DNA of 26,275 nt from CAZOHC01 sp964579845 (lineage in GTDB: Bacteria > Patescibacteriota > Microgenomatia > Levybacterales > UBA12049): NCBI GenBank assembly GCA_964579845.1, contig CAZOHC010000014.1, forward strand, positions 1-26,275. The letters are read 5' to 3'. Numbering within the stretch: the stretch's first letter is position 1; every line of letters begins with the position of its first letter. This document shows positions 1 through 7,868 of the stretch, piece after piece. The notes beneath the pieces are model-generated. The model was not told where the DNA came from and did not search any database. It worked only from the letters and a program-made list of their open reading frames with translations. The translations under genes and the position numbers were made by a program.

Positions 1-173
1 TTTCTAATGAACGGTAACGTGTATTCTTGGAGGTATTCAGATCTTTCCTTTTGAAATAACGAATTATCAGTGTAAAACGTATCAATCCAAAACGCAGTTT
101 GACGTTGGATAGTTTTCGGTCGCCTGTCGACCACATCAGGTTGTTCTACATAGAGCCGAAGTTTCTCTGACAT
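1..173 (-). CDS. Partial CDS, N-terminal 57 residues of an unknown protein
   Basis: Read on the minus strand from the ATG at 171-173, the frame is open for 57 codons and runs off the left edge of the window. The protein begins MSEKLRLYVEQPDVVDRR and continues with a polar, aromatic-rich sequence (FWIDTFYTDNSLF). It has no signal peptide or membrane segment. I do not recognise a family. The main support is not length but position: a perfect sigma70-type promoter (TTGACA, 17 nt, TATAAT) points at it, with the -10 box ending 10 nt before the ATG. Transcription would therefore start about 4 nt before the start codon. It is divergent to the DUF2130 gene. Confidence 0.6.
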   Translation of the reverse strand, partial: MSEKLRLYVEQPDVVDRRPKTIQRQTAFWIDTFYTDNSLFQKERSEYLQEYTLPFIR

Positions 174-183
174 ATGTCTACAT

Positions 184-212
184 ATTATAGGACTGGAGCT
201 CAGCTGTGTCAA
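184..212 (-). promoter_or_regulatory. Consensus sigma70-type promoter for the leftward gene
   Basis: On the minus strand there is TTGACA (207-212), a spacer of exactly 17 nt, and TATAAT (184-189): 12 of 12 consensus bases. The predicted start of transcription is near 177, about 4 nt upstream of the ATG at 173, leaving no room for a Shine-Dalgarno site. Confidence 0.8.
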
Positions 213-229
213 ATCACCGGGGTATATTC

Positions 230-258
230 TTGCAATTTACGGGTCACCTGGGTATGAT
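230..258 (+). promoter_or_regulatory. Sigma70-type promoter for the DUF2130 gene
   Basis: TTGCAA (230-235), a 17-nt spacer, and TATGAT (253-258). The predicted transcript starts near 265, about 9 nt before the ATG at 274. It is divergent from the promoter at 184-212; the two -35 boxes are 17 nt apart. Confidence 0.65.
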
Positions 259-273
259 AAACCGACAATTCCT

Positions 274-1443
274 ATGAATACGATTACATGTCCTCAGTGC
301 GGTGCAGAAGTTGAGATCTCCCAGGCATTATCCCAGCAGGTTGAGCGGAGTATTATCGACCGTGAGCATAAGAAACACCTCGAAGAGCTCGAAGCTGTGA
401 AGAAAAAAACTGCTGATGAATCAGCAAAGAAGCTGAAAGAACAGTTTGCGCTCCAGTTAAAACACGCAGAAGAAGAAGCTTCAGAGAATAAAGAACGAAA
501 TAAAAAACTGACCGAACAGCTTTCTGAACTTATGAAAGAGATGCGGGACATGCGGGTAAAAAATGAAGAAGTGCAGGTAGAAATGCAGAAGAAACTCGCT
601 GAAGAGCAGGAGAAAATCCGTATCGCAGCACAGAAAAAAGCGGAAGAAGAACAACATACCATTATCGCGACGAAGGATAAGCAGCTCACTGATGCACTCA
701 AAGAGATCGAAGATATGCGGCGAAAACTCCAACAGGGTAGTCAACAGGCACAAGGTGAGACGTTCGAGCTCGAATTCGAGGGCATGCTTCATGTTACAAT
801 TAAAAAATCCAAAATCTATCCGGTCGGCAAATGTATAAAAGGCGGCGATATCATTCAGGAACTCTGGGACAGTCAGGGAAACTATAACGGCAAAATCCTC
901 TGGGAACTGAAAAATACGAAAGCCTGGGCTGAGAGCTTTGTCGATAAACTCCGCAATGATCAACGCGAGATTAAAGCCGATGAAGCGGTCGTTATCAGTG
1001 AAGTACTTCCCTCAGGGCTCAAAGTTGCAGGATATCATAACGCTGTCTGGGTAACTCAGCGTGCTTTTGCCGTGACGCTTGCTGGTACGATCAGAGCCAA
1101 ACTGATCGGTGTTCGTGTCGCGAAACAGTCAGTCCAAGCTAAAGACGGGAAAATGGAGCTCATGTACTCGTACCTCTCAGGCGTCGAGTTCAGACATCGG
1201 GTCGAAGCGATCGTCGAAGCGTTTACGAATATGCAGGCAGAAATTGAGAAAGAAAAGCGATATTTCTCAAACAAGTGGTCACGAGATGAGAAGAACATCA
1301 GGATGGTTATTGATAATACTTACGGAATGCATGGAGACCTGAAAGCAATTATCGGTAAAACACTACCGCAGATTAAAGGGCTCGATGTTATCGACTACGA
1401 TGAAAAAGATACGCAGCTCAAACTAGACGACGGAAACGAGTAA
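274..1443 (+). CDS. DUF2130 family protein: zinc-knuckle start, long coiled coil, nuclease-like C-terminal domain
   Basis: 389 residues. The N-terminus carries a CxxC knuckle (C6, C9 in TCPQCGAEVEI). Residues about 20-155 are a highly charged E/K/Q-rich coiled coil. Residues about 160-380 match the conserved DUF2130 core, including GETFELEFEGML, KGGDIIQEL, GKILWELKNTKAW and the following NDQREIKADEAVVISEVLP. D192 followed by E211-x-K213 in a predicted beta-strand resembles a PD-(D/E)XK nuclease core; that reading is my inference, since the family is formally of unknown function. No signal peptide or membrane segment is seen, so it is probably cytoplasmic. The ATG at 274 is chosen because it precedes the CxxC and sits 15 nt after a good -10 box. 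It is followed by rnhB after 95 nt. Confidence 0.9.
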   Translation: MNTITCPQCGAEVEISQALSQQVERSIIDREHKKHLEELEAVKKKTADESAKKLKEQFALQLKHAEEEASENKERNKKLTEQLSELMKEMRDMRVKNEEVQVEMQKKLAEEQEKIRIAAQKKAEEEQHTIIATKDKQLTDALKEIEDMRRKLQQGSQQAQGETFELEFEGMLHVTIKKSKIYPVGKCIKGGDIIQELWDSQGNYNGKILWELKNTKAWAESFVDKLRNDQREIKADEAVVISEVLPSGLKVAGYHNAVWVTQRAFAVTLAGTIRAKLIGVRVAKQSVQAKDGKMELMYSYLSGVEFRHRVEAIVEAFTNMQAEIEKEKRYFSNKWSRDEKNIRMVIDNTYGMHGDLKAIIGKTLPQIKGLDVIDYDEKDTQLKLDDGNE

Positions 1444-1538
1444 TCGGTATCAAAGCCTGTATCGAAGAATGGCAACGTACTACGTTTCCGCCTCACGATA
1501 CCAGCATCGTAACCGTATGACCCTAAACAAAATTCTAT

Positions 1539-2144
1539 ATGAAAACGAGGCCGACATTTGATGAGGAAGAGCAATTATTACGAGCCGGGTATCGCTCGGT
1601 AGCCGGCGTTGACGAGGTCGGACGTGGTGCCTTCGCAGGGCCTGTCGTCGCAGCTGCAGTTATTCTTCCGTTCTCTTTCAAATTCGCATCGGAAATCAAT
1701 GATTCGAAAATCCTATCCGCACGGAAACGTGAACAGCTCTCGACTATCATCAAATTTTACGCAGAGTCCTATGCGATCGCCGAAGTTCCGCTCGGAGAGA
1801 TTAATCGTTCTGGAATCGGCATTGCTGCACAGAAAGCATTCTCACAAGCAGTCGGGAGACTGTCGGTTGTCCCTGAGTATATCCTGGTCGACGGCTTCGC
1901 GTTCAGTAAACCGCACAAAGTCCGTCAGAAAGCTATTATTCACGGAGACAGCATCAGTCTGTCGATTGCAGCAGCGTCAATCATCGCGAAAGTCTACCGA
2001 GATCGTCTGATGGAAAAACTCGATGCATTCTATCCTGAATACGGTTTCGCAATCCATAAAGGGTACGGAACTGCTAGTCACCGTGAGAAAATCCGCGAAC
2101 ACGGCCTCTGTCCGATCCACAGAACATCATTTAACATAACATAA
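1539..2144 (+). CDS. rnhB: Ribonuclease HII
   Basis: 201 residues, the normal length. RNase HII cleaves the RNA strand of RNA/DNA hybrids and starts removal of misincorporated ribonucleotides. The four acidic catalytic positions are visible: D25 and E26 in GVDEVGRGAFAGPVV, D118 in ILVDGF, and D137 in IHGDS, followed by the family motif SIAAASIIAKVYRD. The C-terminal block GYGTASHREKIREHG with PIHRTSF is also typical. No Shine-Dalgarno site precedes the ATG. A weak -10-like TATGAC at 1516-1521 lies 17 nt upstream, but co-transcription with the upstream gene is equally possible. Assignment is firm. Confidence 0.97.
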   Translation: MKTRPTFDEEEQLLRAGYRSVAGVDEVGRGAFAGPVVAAAVILPFSFKFASEINDSKILSARKREQLSTIIKFYAESYAIAEVPLGEINRSGIGIAAQKAFSQAVGRLSVVPEYILVDGFAFSKPHKVRQKAIIHGDSISLSIAAASIIAKVYRDRLMEKLDAFYPEYGFAIHKGYGTASHREKIREHGLCPIHRTSFNIT

Positions 2145-2184
2145 TAAAACATAACAAAATCATTTTCAGGCCTATCAACATTGC

Positions 2185-2260
2185 TTGTCATTTCGAGCCA
2201 ACTTCGAGAAAAGTAATGAATTAGTTATGGGAATTCTCATTGCACTAAACCTCATGACAA
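2185..2260. repeat. Palindromic intergenic repeat, TGTCATTTCGAG type (diverged copy)
   Basis: This spacer segment begins TTGTCATTTCGAG (2185-2197) and ends CTCATGACAA (2251-2260), so its ends are inverted copies (TTGTCAT and ATGACAA). It resembles the TGTCATCCTGA/TCAGGATGACA elements at 15913-15985, 22443-22511 and 23746-23783, but the interior is degraded. It lies in the 227-nt gap between rnhB and the next gene. Confidence 0.5.
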
Positions 2261-2371
2261 ATGGTTCAATCTTGTAATCTACCTGTAAGGTTCATATCAA
2301 GCTTGAAGGACAGAATCAATCTATGATGCAGCTATGATGGATTCGATAAACTCACCATCTGAAAGGAAAGT

Positions 2372-4528
2372 ATGAGAGGAACAGGTGCATCAGGAGGATC
2401 AGGTGGCATCTCAGGCGGTGGAGTAAGAGGTGGTTCAGCAGTAGCTACCAGAAGTACCGGTGGGGGAATCGAAACACAATCCTTCTCAGGAGGAACATCA
2501 TTCGGGAATACTGCACGGTTTGAAAAGAGTTTCTCAGGAAAGTCACTAGCTACACCCAAAATTTCCATCTCAAAAACCGGAAGCATAGAAAACTCATTGT
2601 CGAAGTCGAAAACTGGTAATTCGACATCAAAGGGTCGGGTACCCTCACTCGCGAAATCTTTCGGCCCGAAAATGGAAGCAGTCAGGAATATGTCTCTGGA
2701 TACAAACCGACCGAACGTGTCAGCTTTTAAAGAGACTAAACCGATATACACCCGCCGTGCTGAGAACACATCGACTGTGGTCAAGAAATCTGATCACCCG
2801 CTGTACTCACGCACGCGTGAGCTGCAGGTTAGTAAACCACAACAACATGACGTGTATAGACAGCATACTTCATGGTCGGAAACCAGGTCTCTGTATTCCC
2901 GGCCGAAAGAACAGACAGTGAAAAAGCTACCGATCTCGCAACCGAAAAAAGAGGCTCATCCGCTCTACACGACCACCAGACCTGTACATTTCGGAGAACA
3001 TCGAATGCAGCATGCACCTCGAGTGTCACCGATAACTTATGAAAGGAACCCTATGAAACAATTCACATCAAACGACAAACGAATCATTGCTCCGTCAGGT
3101 GAAATCACAGGGATGCAGCGAAGTAAATCAGCGCATGCAGACCGTTTACTGAGCCGAGTAGAGCAGCGTACGAATCCGAAAAGACCGGTCGAGATCATAA
3201 AACAAAAAGCAGCAAAAACTGCACAGGTTCACGAAATGAAGAAATCACCACAAGTACGAGCCGAGCAGGCAAAAACACTGAGGACGCTACTCTCATCAAC
3301 GAGGCCGCATGAAATACATTCAAGGCTCATCCAGCATAATCTGCAGGAGAAACAACCGATTCAGTCACAAAACAAGAAGTCAGAGCTTCGGAAGGTAGTG
3401 GACAGACCGATTACGAAAGAAGATACAGCCAAGCTTCTCACCTCATACGTTTCTCTCTATGTTCCGATGTACGCTCGAGAAAATCCTCAACGTTATGCTT
3501 CGAGTGAACAACGTGAATCGGGAAGTAAGAATGAGAATCGTTCTCGACTACGCTCGAACGGTATTAAGCTGGGGGAGAAACAATCTACGCACACCACTAC
3601 TTCTTCGAATCCGGTTTTACAAAGCGAACTGCAGGCAGACTTGAAACAGGCGATCCGTGTCAAAGCCGCATACCAAGCACTGATAGGTGTTGCAAAAAGT
3701 CCGGGGACTGAGAAAGAAGCAGAACGGGTCGTGTTAAAAGCTCTGGATTACAAACTGGAAAAATCTCACCTGAAGCAACAACTGACAGAACAGGTCACAT
3801 CACTGCAGACAGAACACATATCGCCTACAGAAACAGTCAAGGAAGCGGTTACTCCGCAGTCTGAAAAAAAATCTGTCGTAAAACATGATACGTCTCTCCA
3901 GCCGGATACGACTGAGGAGCTTCCTTTGCAATCGTTCCAGACAGTTCAAAATGAACAACAGGTAGCGACTGAAACACAGAGACAGCGTTTGACAGAAGAA
4001 ACGAGCAGTGAAAGTTTCACGGAGCAGGTAGTGCAGCTTCCACATGCATCGCACCAAACGATGATGATCCAGCAATCACAACTCCTCCAAGCGGAGACAG
4101 CTGAGGATGAAGTCGCTACTCTTGAAGATGACGAGTATCAACGCATTCTCCTCGAGTTGAGGCTGGCCTACGAGCGTGACGTCGAGGTCGATCAAGCACG
4201 CTTAGACACGGCAGTCGCAGTAGCCAAAGCTACCTCTGGAAAGGAGAATGAACCTATCCATGGAGAAGTTTTTCTCGATACCTTAGGGCAGTCAGCAGTT
4301 TATGAGAGTCTGAAAAGTCCGATTGTAGGAGAACGACACCCGGATGAATATTTAACAGAGATCATTGAAGAACTCGCAGAGGATGATTATAGATCAGTTC
4401 ATGATGTACAACGCAAAGCAGCGACACTGATTGCACAAAAACCGGCCGTTACCCTGGGAGAAGTCCAGAATGTCTCACAACAGGACGTGGAAAAAGTCAA
4501 AAATAGTATCAGGTACCCGAAACATTAA
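2372..4528 (+). CDS. Large low-complexity protein of unknown function with repeated Tyr motifs
   Basis: 718 residues, no recognised family. The ATG follows GAAAGGA (2361-2367), an acceptable ribosome site. The N-terminus is Gly/Ser-rich (about residues 1-50, GGSGGISGGG-like). A long basic, Ser/Thr/Lys/Arg-rich stretch of low order follows to about 400, then a Gln/Glu-rich helical tail to the end. Four diverged copies of an [IL]-Y-[ST]-x-x motif occur between residues 123 and 205: KPIYTRRAE, HPLYSRTRE, RSLYSRPKE and HPLYTTTRP. The C-terminal 130 residues look folded and acidic (ILLELRLAYERDVEVDQARL onward, ending NSIRYPKH). There is no signal peptide or transmembrane helix, so it is probably cytoplasmic and largely disordered. 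A scaffold, filament or nucleic-acid-associated role is possible but unproven. Confidence 0.75.
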   Translation: MRGTGASGGSGGISGGGVRGGSAVATRSTGGGIETQSFSGGTSFGNTARFEKSFSGKSLATPKISISKTGSIENSLSKSKTGNSTSKGRVPSLAKSFGPKMEAVRNMSLDTNRPNVSAFKETKPIYTRRAENTSTVVKKSDHPLYSRTRELQVSKPQQHDVYRQHTSWSETRSLYSRPKEQTVKKLPISQPKKEAHPLYTTTRPVHFGEHRMQHAPRVSPITYERNPMKQFTSNDKRIIAPSGEITGMQRSKSAHADRLLSRVEQRTNPKRPVEIIKQKAAKTAQVHEMKKSPQVRAEQAKTLRTLLSSTRPHEIHSRLIQHNLQEKQPIQSQNKKSELRKVVDRPITKEDTAKLLTSYVSLYVPMYARENPQRYASSEQRESGSKNENRSRLRSNGIKLGEKQSTHTTTSSNPVLQSELQADLKQAIRVKAAYQALIGVAKSPGTEKEAERVVLKALDYKLEKSHLKQQLTEQVTSLQTEHISPTETVKEAVTPQSEKKSVVKHDTSLQPDTTEELPLQSFQTVQNEQQVATETQRQRLTEETSSESFTEQVVQLPHASHQTMMIQQSQLLQAETAEDEVATLEDDEYQRILLELRLAYERDVEVDQARLDTAVAVAKATSGKENEPIHGEVFLDTLGQSAVYESLKSPIVGERHPDEYLTEIIEELAEDDYRSVHDVQRKAATLIAQKPAVTLGEVQNVSQQDVEKVKNSIRYPKH

Positions 4529-4627
4529 TAAGTTTACTGGAGCAAGTTTAAAGGAAACAGGATGTTGTGAGTCACACGAAACCCCTGATACTTGATACGT
4601 TCCCCTTTATGTTATTACTAACAGGTG

Positions 4628-4636
4628 TGCTAGAAT
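4628..4636 (+). promoter_or_regulatory. Extended -10 promoter for the S49 peptidase gene
   Basis: TGcTAGAAT: an extended -10 (TG at 4628-4629, TAGAAT at 4631-4636) with no convincing -35. The box ends 10 nt before the ATG at 4647, so the transcript would start about 4 nt before the codon. Confidence 0.55.
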
Positions 4637-4646
4637 ATGAAGCACG

Positions 4647-5696
4647 ATGCAATCATTTGTTAAAAATTTCACCTTTAAGCGATTCATTATTCTGCTCATT
4701 ATCATTATTCTCGCGCTTCCGGTAATAAAATCCGTGTTTTTTGAGGAAAAGTCGACTGTTACCAGATCCGGAAACTATGAATATTCCTACATACGCGGTG
4801 ATGAATACAGCATGAATAAAATTCTTAAAGTACCGGTAAACGGGATTATTTTGACAGAAGAGACAGGTGTCGCCGGTCCGCTCGAGTTCCTTTCAGACGG
4901 AATGACGTATGGGTATTCTGTTAAAGAAACGCTCAGACGGGCATCAGAGGATGAGTCGATTAAAGGTATTCTTTTGACGGTAAACTCACCCGGCGGAACG
5001 ATACCGGGTAGTCAGGCCATCTCAGACGGCATAAAGCTCTACAAAGATAAAACCGGCAATCCTGTGTATGCTCATATCCGTGATACCGGTGCGTCAGGCG
5101 CATACTGGGCTTCAGTTGCGACAGATAAAATCTTTATTGATACCGGAAGCCTGGTGGGAAGTATCGGTGTCATCATGGGACCGTTTACGTATTATGACGG
5201 CGTTATCGAAGAAGGCAGTATCCTCGGCGGCGTGACGACAGAAGGTGGTATTGAGCATACCTATATCACAGGCGGTCAATATAAAGATACAGGCTCACCA
5301 TACCGTCAGATGACGCCTGAAGAAACAGCACACTGGCAGTCTTCGATCGACGATGAGTATAGTACATTCGTCGATCATGTCAGTGTATTCAGAAACCTAG
5401 ACCCTGCATTTCTTCGCACGACTGTTAAAGCACTGCCGTATAACAGTACACAGGCGCTAGAACTTGGCCTGGTTGATGAGATCGGTAACGAAGATACTGC
5501 TCTGTTTGAACTGGCTCAGAAAGCAGGTATCGGTGACGATTTCCAATTACTGCAAGAGAAATCGAAAGCAGATCTTTTCGGAGCATTATTCTCTGCTTTC
5601 GCACCGGAGACGAAACCGAGCGCATCACATATCTGTAACCTCTGTAATACACCACTGTACCTGTACGACAGAACCTACAGCATCTATAAGCAATAG
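4647..5696 (+). CDS. sppA: Signal peptide peptidase SppA-type, S49 family serine protease
   Basis: 349 residues. It has one N-terminal transmembrane anchor (about residues 13-32, FIILLIIIILALPVI) and an S49 catalytic domain outside it. SppA enzymes degrade cleaved signal peptides and other membrane-embedded fragments with a Ser-Lys dyad. Visible family motifs are VNSPGGTIPGS (oxyanion region), DTGASGAYWAS with the likely nucleophile S150, GSLVGSIGVIMG, and GGQYKDTGSPYR with the likely general base K213. The C-terminus ends in an unusual short tail with CNLC (C333/C336 region) that I do not recognise from the family. The frame stops 2 nt before the next gene, so the two are probably co-transcribed and translationally coupled. 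Confidence 0.92.
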   Translation: MQSFVKNFTFKRFIILLIIIILALPVIKSVFFEEKSTVTRSGNYEYSYIRGDEYSMNKILKVPVNGIILTEETGVAGPLEFLSDGMTYGYSVKETLRRASEDESIKGILLTVNSPGGTIPGSQAISDGIKLYKDKTGNPVYAHIRDTGASGAYWASVATDKIFIDTGSLVGSIGVIMGPFTYYDGVIEEGSILGGVTTEGGIEHTYITGGQYKDTGSPYRQMTPEETAHWQSSIDDEYSTFVDHVSVFRNLDPAFLRTTVKALPYNSTQALELGLVDEIGNEDTALFELAQKAGIGDDFQLLQEKSKADLFGALFSAFAPETKPSASHICNLCNTPLYLYDRTYSIYKQ

Positions 5697-5698
5697 TT

Positions 5699-6292
5699 AT
5701 GGAACATAGAGAGTCACCATATCCTGCCCCTGAGGGAGAAGATCGTAATTCGCTAGAGGTCAAACGGGCACAAGTTGTTGAAAAAGTGTATGGTTCTGGT
5801 GTTAATCATGTCCAGGAGATTCTCAATACGTTATCTACAGAAAGACTTGAAACAAGCGATAGCGCGATGCAGTACTACCAAGGAATGACGAGGGGAGTTG
5901 ATCTCATGAATAAACTCTTTCGGTTAAGGGATTTATCAAGTATTTCTCTGAAAAAAGAAAAAGAAATTGCACTGGACGATTACTCTATACCGAATATTAC
6001 CAAACTTAATGAGGTAAACCTTCTTACTGAAGATGAGCAGGTAGGTGCACAGCTTGCTGGTCTGGAGGAAAGTGCACAGGATTTTCTCAACCTTATCGAG
6101 CTACCTGATGAACCGCTTCTTCGTTATCGTCGGGATATATTGGAACGGATTATGCGTGTAACAGTACAGAGAGATCAGCAGCTGATCAGCCATTTATCAA
6201 CAAAAATTCCTGAGGTATATGTGAGGTACTCCTATCAACCGAATAAAACCGTCCCGATTCGCTCTGTCATCGTTTCGCCGATTAGAGAGTAA
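5699..6292 (+). CDS. Hypothetical soluble helical protein downstream of sppA
   Basis: 197 residues, no recognised family, no signal peptide and no membrane helix. It is predicted to be mostly helical and acidic, with a middle region rich in Leu/Glu (about 90-165) and a basic beta-like end (VYVRYSYQPNKTVPIRSVIV). The ATG lies 2 nt after the sppA stop with no Shine-Dalgarno site of its own, which argues for coupling. Its stop is 1 nt from the stop of the convergent CNNM/CorC gene, and I see no terminator hairpin between them. Confidence 0.75.
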   Translation: MEHRESPYPAPEGEDRNSLEVKRAQVVEKVYGSGVNHVQEILNTLSTERLETSDSAMQYYQGMTRGVDLMNKLFRLRDLSSISLKKEKEIALDDYSIPNITKLNEVNLLTEDEQVGAQLAGLEESAQDFLNLIELPDEPLLRYRRDILERIMRVTVQRDQQLISHLSTKIPEVYVRYSYQPNKTVPIRSVIVSPIRE

Positions 6293-6293
6293 G

Positions 6294-7607
6294 CTAGGAG
6301 GACTTTCGATTTTTCTTCAGCCTGAGCGTTTTGATTCTTTTTCCTTCAATTTTCGTTACCTCAAACGTTATTTCACCGATCTGAACCGTATCACCGGATC
6401 GAGGTTCATGCCCCAGTAATCCGAAAACCAGTCCTCCGATAGTCGTATACCCCTGTCCTTTCAGTGGAATATGAAATTTTGCCGTGACGTCATGGATGAG
6501 TGTCAAGCCGTCGATGAGGTAACTGCCGTCTTTCTGTCTCACAATATCCCGTATAGGATGGTCGAATTCATCATCAATCTCACCGACCAGACTTTCGATA
6601 ATATCTTCCAGAGAAATAATCCCAGCCGTTCCGCCGAACTCATCATTCACGATGGCCAGATGAACCCGCTTTTTTCGCATATCCTGAAGCACGGAGTCAA
6701 TTTTTTTCATCTCAGGGACACTGATAATTTCTCTGGTTATTTTCAGCTGAGAAAGTTTCACTTTATCACCTTTTTTCAAAACCTCACGGTACACATCTTT
6801 GACATGAACGAACCCGACGATGGTATCAATCGTATTCTCAAAGACCGGGAATCTACTATGCGCGTGTTTTTCAATCTCGGTGATAATTTCTTTCAGCGTT
6901 GTCGTTGTATTAAACGCGATAATATCCGTCCGGGGGATCATAATCGACTTCACCGGAATCTCACCAAGCATGAGTGCTTTCAGGCCAAGTTCAGCTTCCC
7001 ATTTCGGGATAGCACCGCCCTGGCTACTTTGGGAGAGAAGCATTTTTATCTCATCTTCTGAGTGCACGAGTGAGTGCCCTGACGGCGCATGGAGGCCGAA
7101 TGCTTTCAGTACCAACTGTCCTGCACCGTTAAGAAGCCAGATAAATGGTTTACATACTTTGGTAAAGAAGACGAGCGGTGTAATGATAACGAGTGACGTC
7201 GCTTCCGACCGTTGGAGTGCGACTGTTTTCGGCGCTAACTCACCGAGCACGATATGAAGAAACGTGATAATCGTGAACGCGATGATTACAGCAAGTGTAT
7301 GTGAGGTGATGAATGCCCCTGTTTCAGGCATAAAATGAAATATCGGCTCGAGGAAATGGGCAATAGCAGGCTCACCGATCCACCCGAGTGCCAGACTCGC
7401 AAGCGTAATCCCGAGCTGTGTTGCTGAGATATAGCTATCCAGTTCATCCAGTGCTGTTTTTAACAGCTTCGCGGTGACGTTTCCTTTCTTCGCTAATTCA
7501 TCGACCCGAGTCTTTCGCACTGCGACGAGTGCGAACTCTGACGCAACGAAATACCCATTCAAAAGTACCAACAGTAATACCAGACCGATTTGAAAAATAA
7601 ATTCCAT
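6294..7607 (-). CDS. CNNM/CorC (HlyC/TlyC) family membrane protein with CBS pair
   Basis: 437 residues with the full three-part family layout. An N-terminal DUF21 membrane domain (about residues 1-195, four hydrophobic segments) begins with LLVLLNGYFVASEFALV. A CBS-domain pair follows (about 205-335, starting near PVKSIMIPRTDIIAF and including FGGTAGIISLEDIIESLVGEI). The C-terminal CorC_HlyC domain (about 345-430) contains DGSYLIDGLT and GYTTIGGLVFGLLG. Members act in divalent cation (Mg2+/Co2+) efflux or homeostasis; older annotations call them hemolysins. An extended -10 at 7685-7693 gives a leader of about 70 nt. Confidence 0.93.
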   Translation of the reverse strand: MEFIFQIGLVLLLVLLNGYFVASEFALVAVRKTRVDELAKKGNVTAKLLKTALDELDSYISATQLGITLASLALGWIGEPAIAHFLEPIFHFMPETGAFITSHTLAVIIAFTIITFLHIVLGELAPKTVALQRSEATSLVIITPLVFFTKVCKPFIWLLNGAGQLVLKAFGLHAPSGHSLVHSEDEIKMLLSQSSQGGAIPKWEAELGLKALMLGEIPVKSIMIPRTDIIAFNTTTTLKEIITEIEKHAHSRFPVFENTIDTIVGFVHVKDVYREVLKKGDKVKLSQLKITREIISVPEMKKIDSVLQDMRKKRVHLAIVNDEFGGTAGIISLEDIIESLVGEIDDEFDHPIRDIVRQKDGSYLIDGLTLIHDVTAKFHIPLKGQGYTTIGGLVFGLLGHEPRSGDTVQIGEITFEVTKIEGKRIKTLRLKKNRKSS

Positions 7608-7684
7608 AGATAATTGCCTTCAGCACATCATCCTCATGGGAGGAGTTAAGAAGGCGTGAGGTTATATATTTTCCCCAGGCTACA

Positions 7685-7693
7685 ATTATAGCA
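7685..7693 (-). promoter_or_regulatory. Extended -10 promoter for the CNNM/CorC gene
   Basis: Minus strand TGcTATAAT (forward 7693 down to 7685), a perfect extended -10 without a clear -35. The predicted leader to the ATG at 7607 is about 70 nt, long for this window. Confidence 0.55.
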
Positions 7694-7848
7694 TGAATGT
7701 AAGAATAGGGCATAAACTGAACAGGATGTGGGTTTTGCTATTCTAATATTATAGGAGTAATATTCAGTAGATGATTGTAACCGATTACTTACTAAAAAAG
7801 CTCCTATTTTTAGCAAATACATACAACATAGTATATAACTATACAGTA

Positions 7849-7857
7849 TGTTATAAT
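7849..7857 (+). promoter_or_regulatory. Extended -10 promoter for the glycosyltransferase operon
   Basis: TGtTATAAT (7849-7857), a perfect extended -10 ending 11 nt before the TTG start at 7869. The region upstream (7741-7850) is very AT-rich. It holds the palindrome AATATTA/TAATATT (7745-7751 and 7758-7764) and the inverted pair ATAGGAG/CTCCTAT (7751-7757 and 7801-7807), which could be operator or attenuator elements. Confidence 0.6.
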
Positions 7858-7868
7858 CGCAATTCTGC

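Noticed and set aside
2332..2784. Minus-strand Pro-rich open frame
   Set aside because: This is the complement of the Gly-rich start of the 718-residue protein. It has no independent signal.
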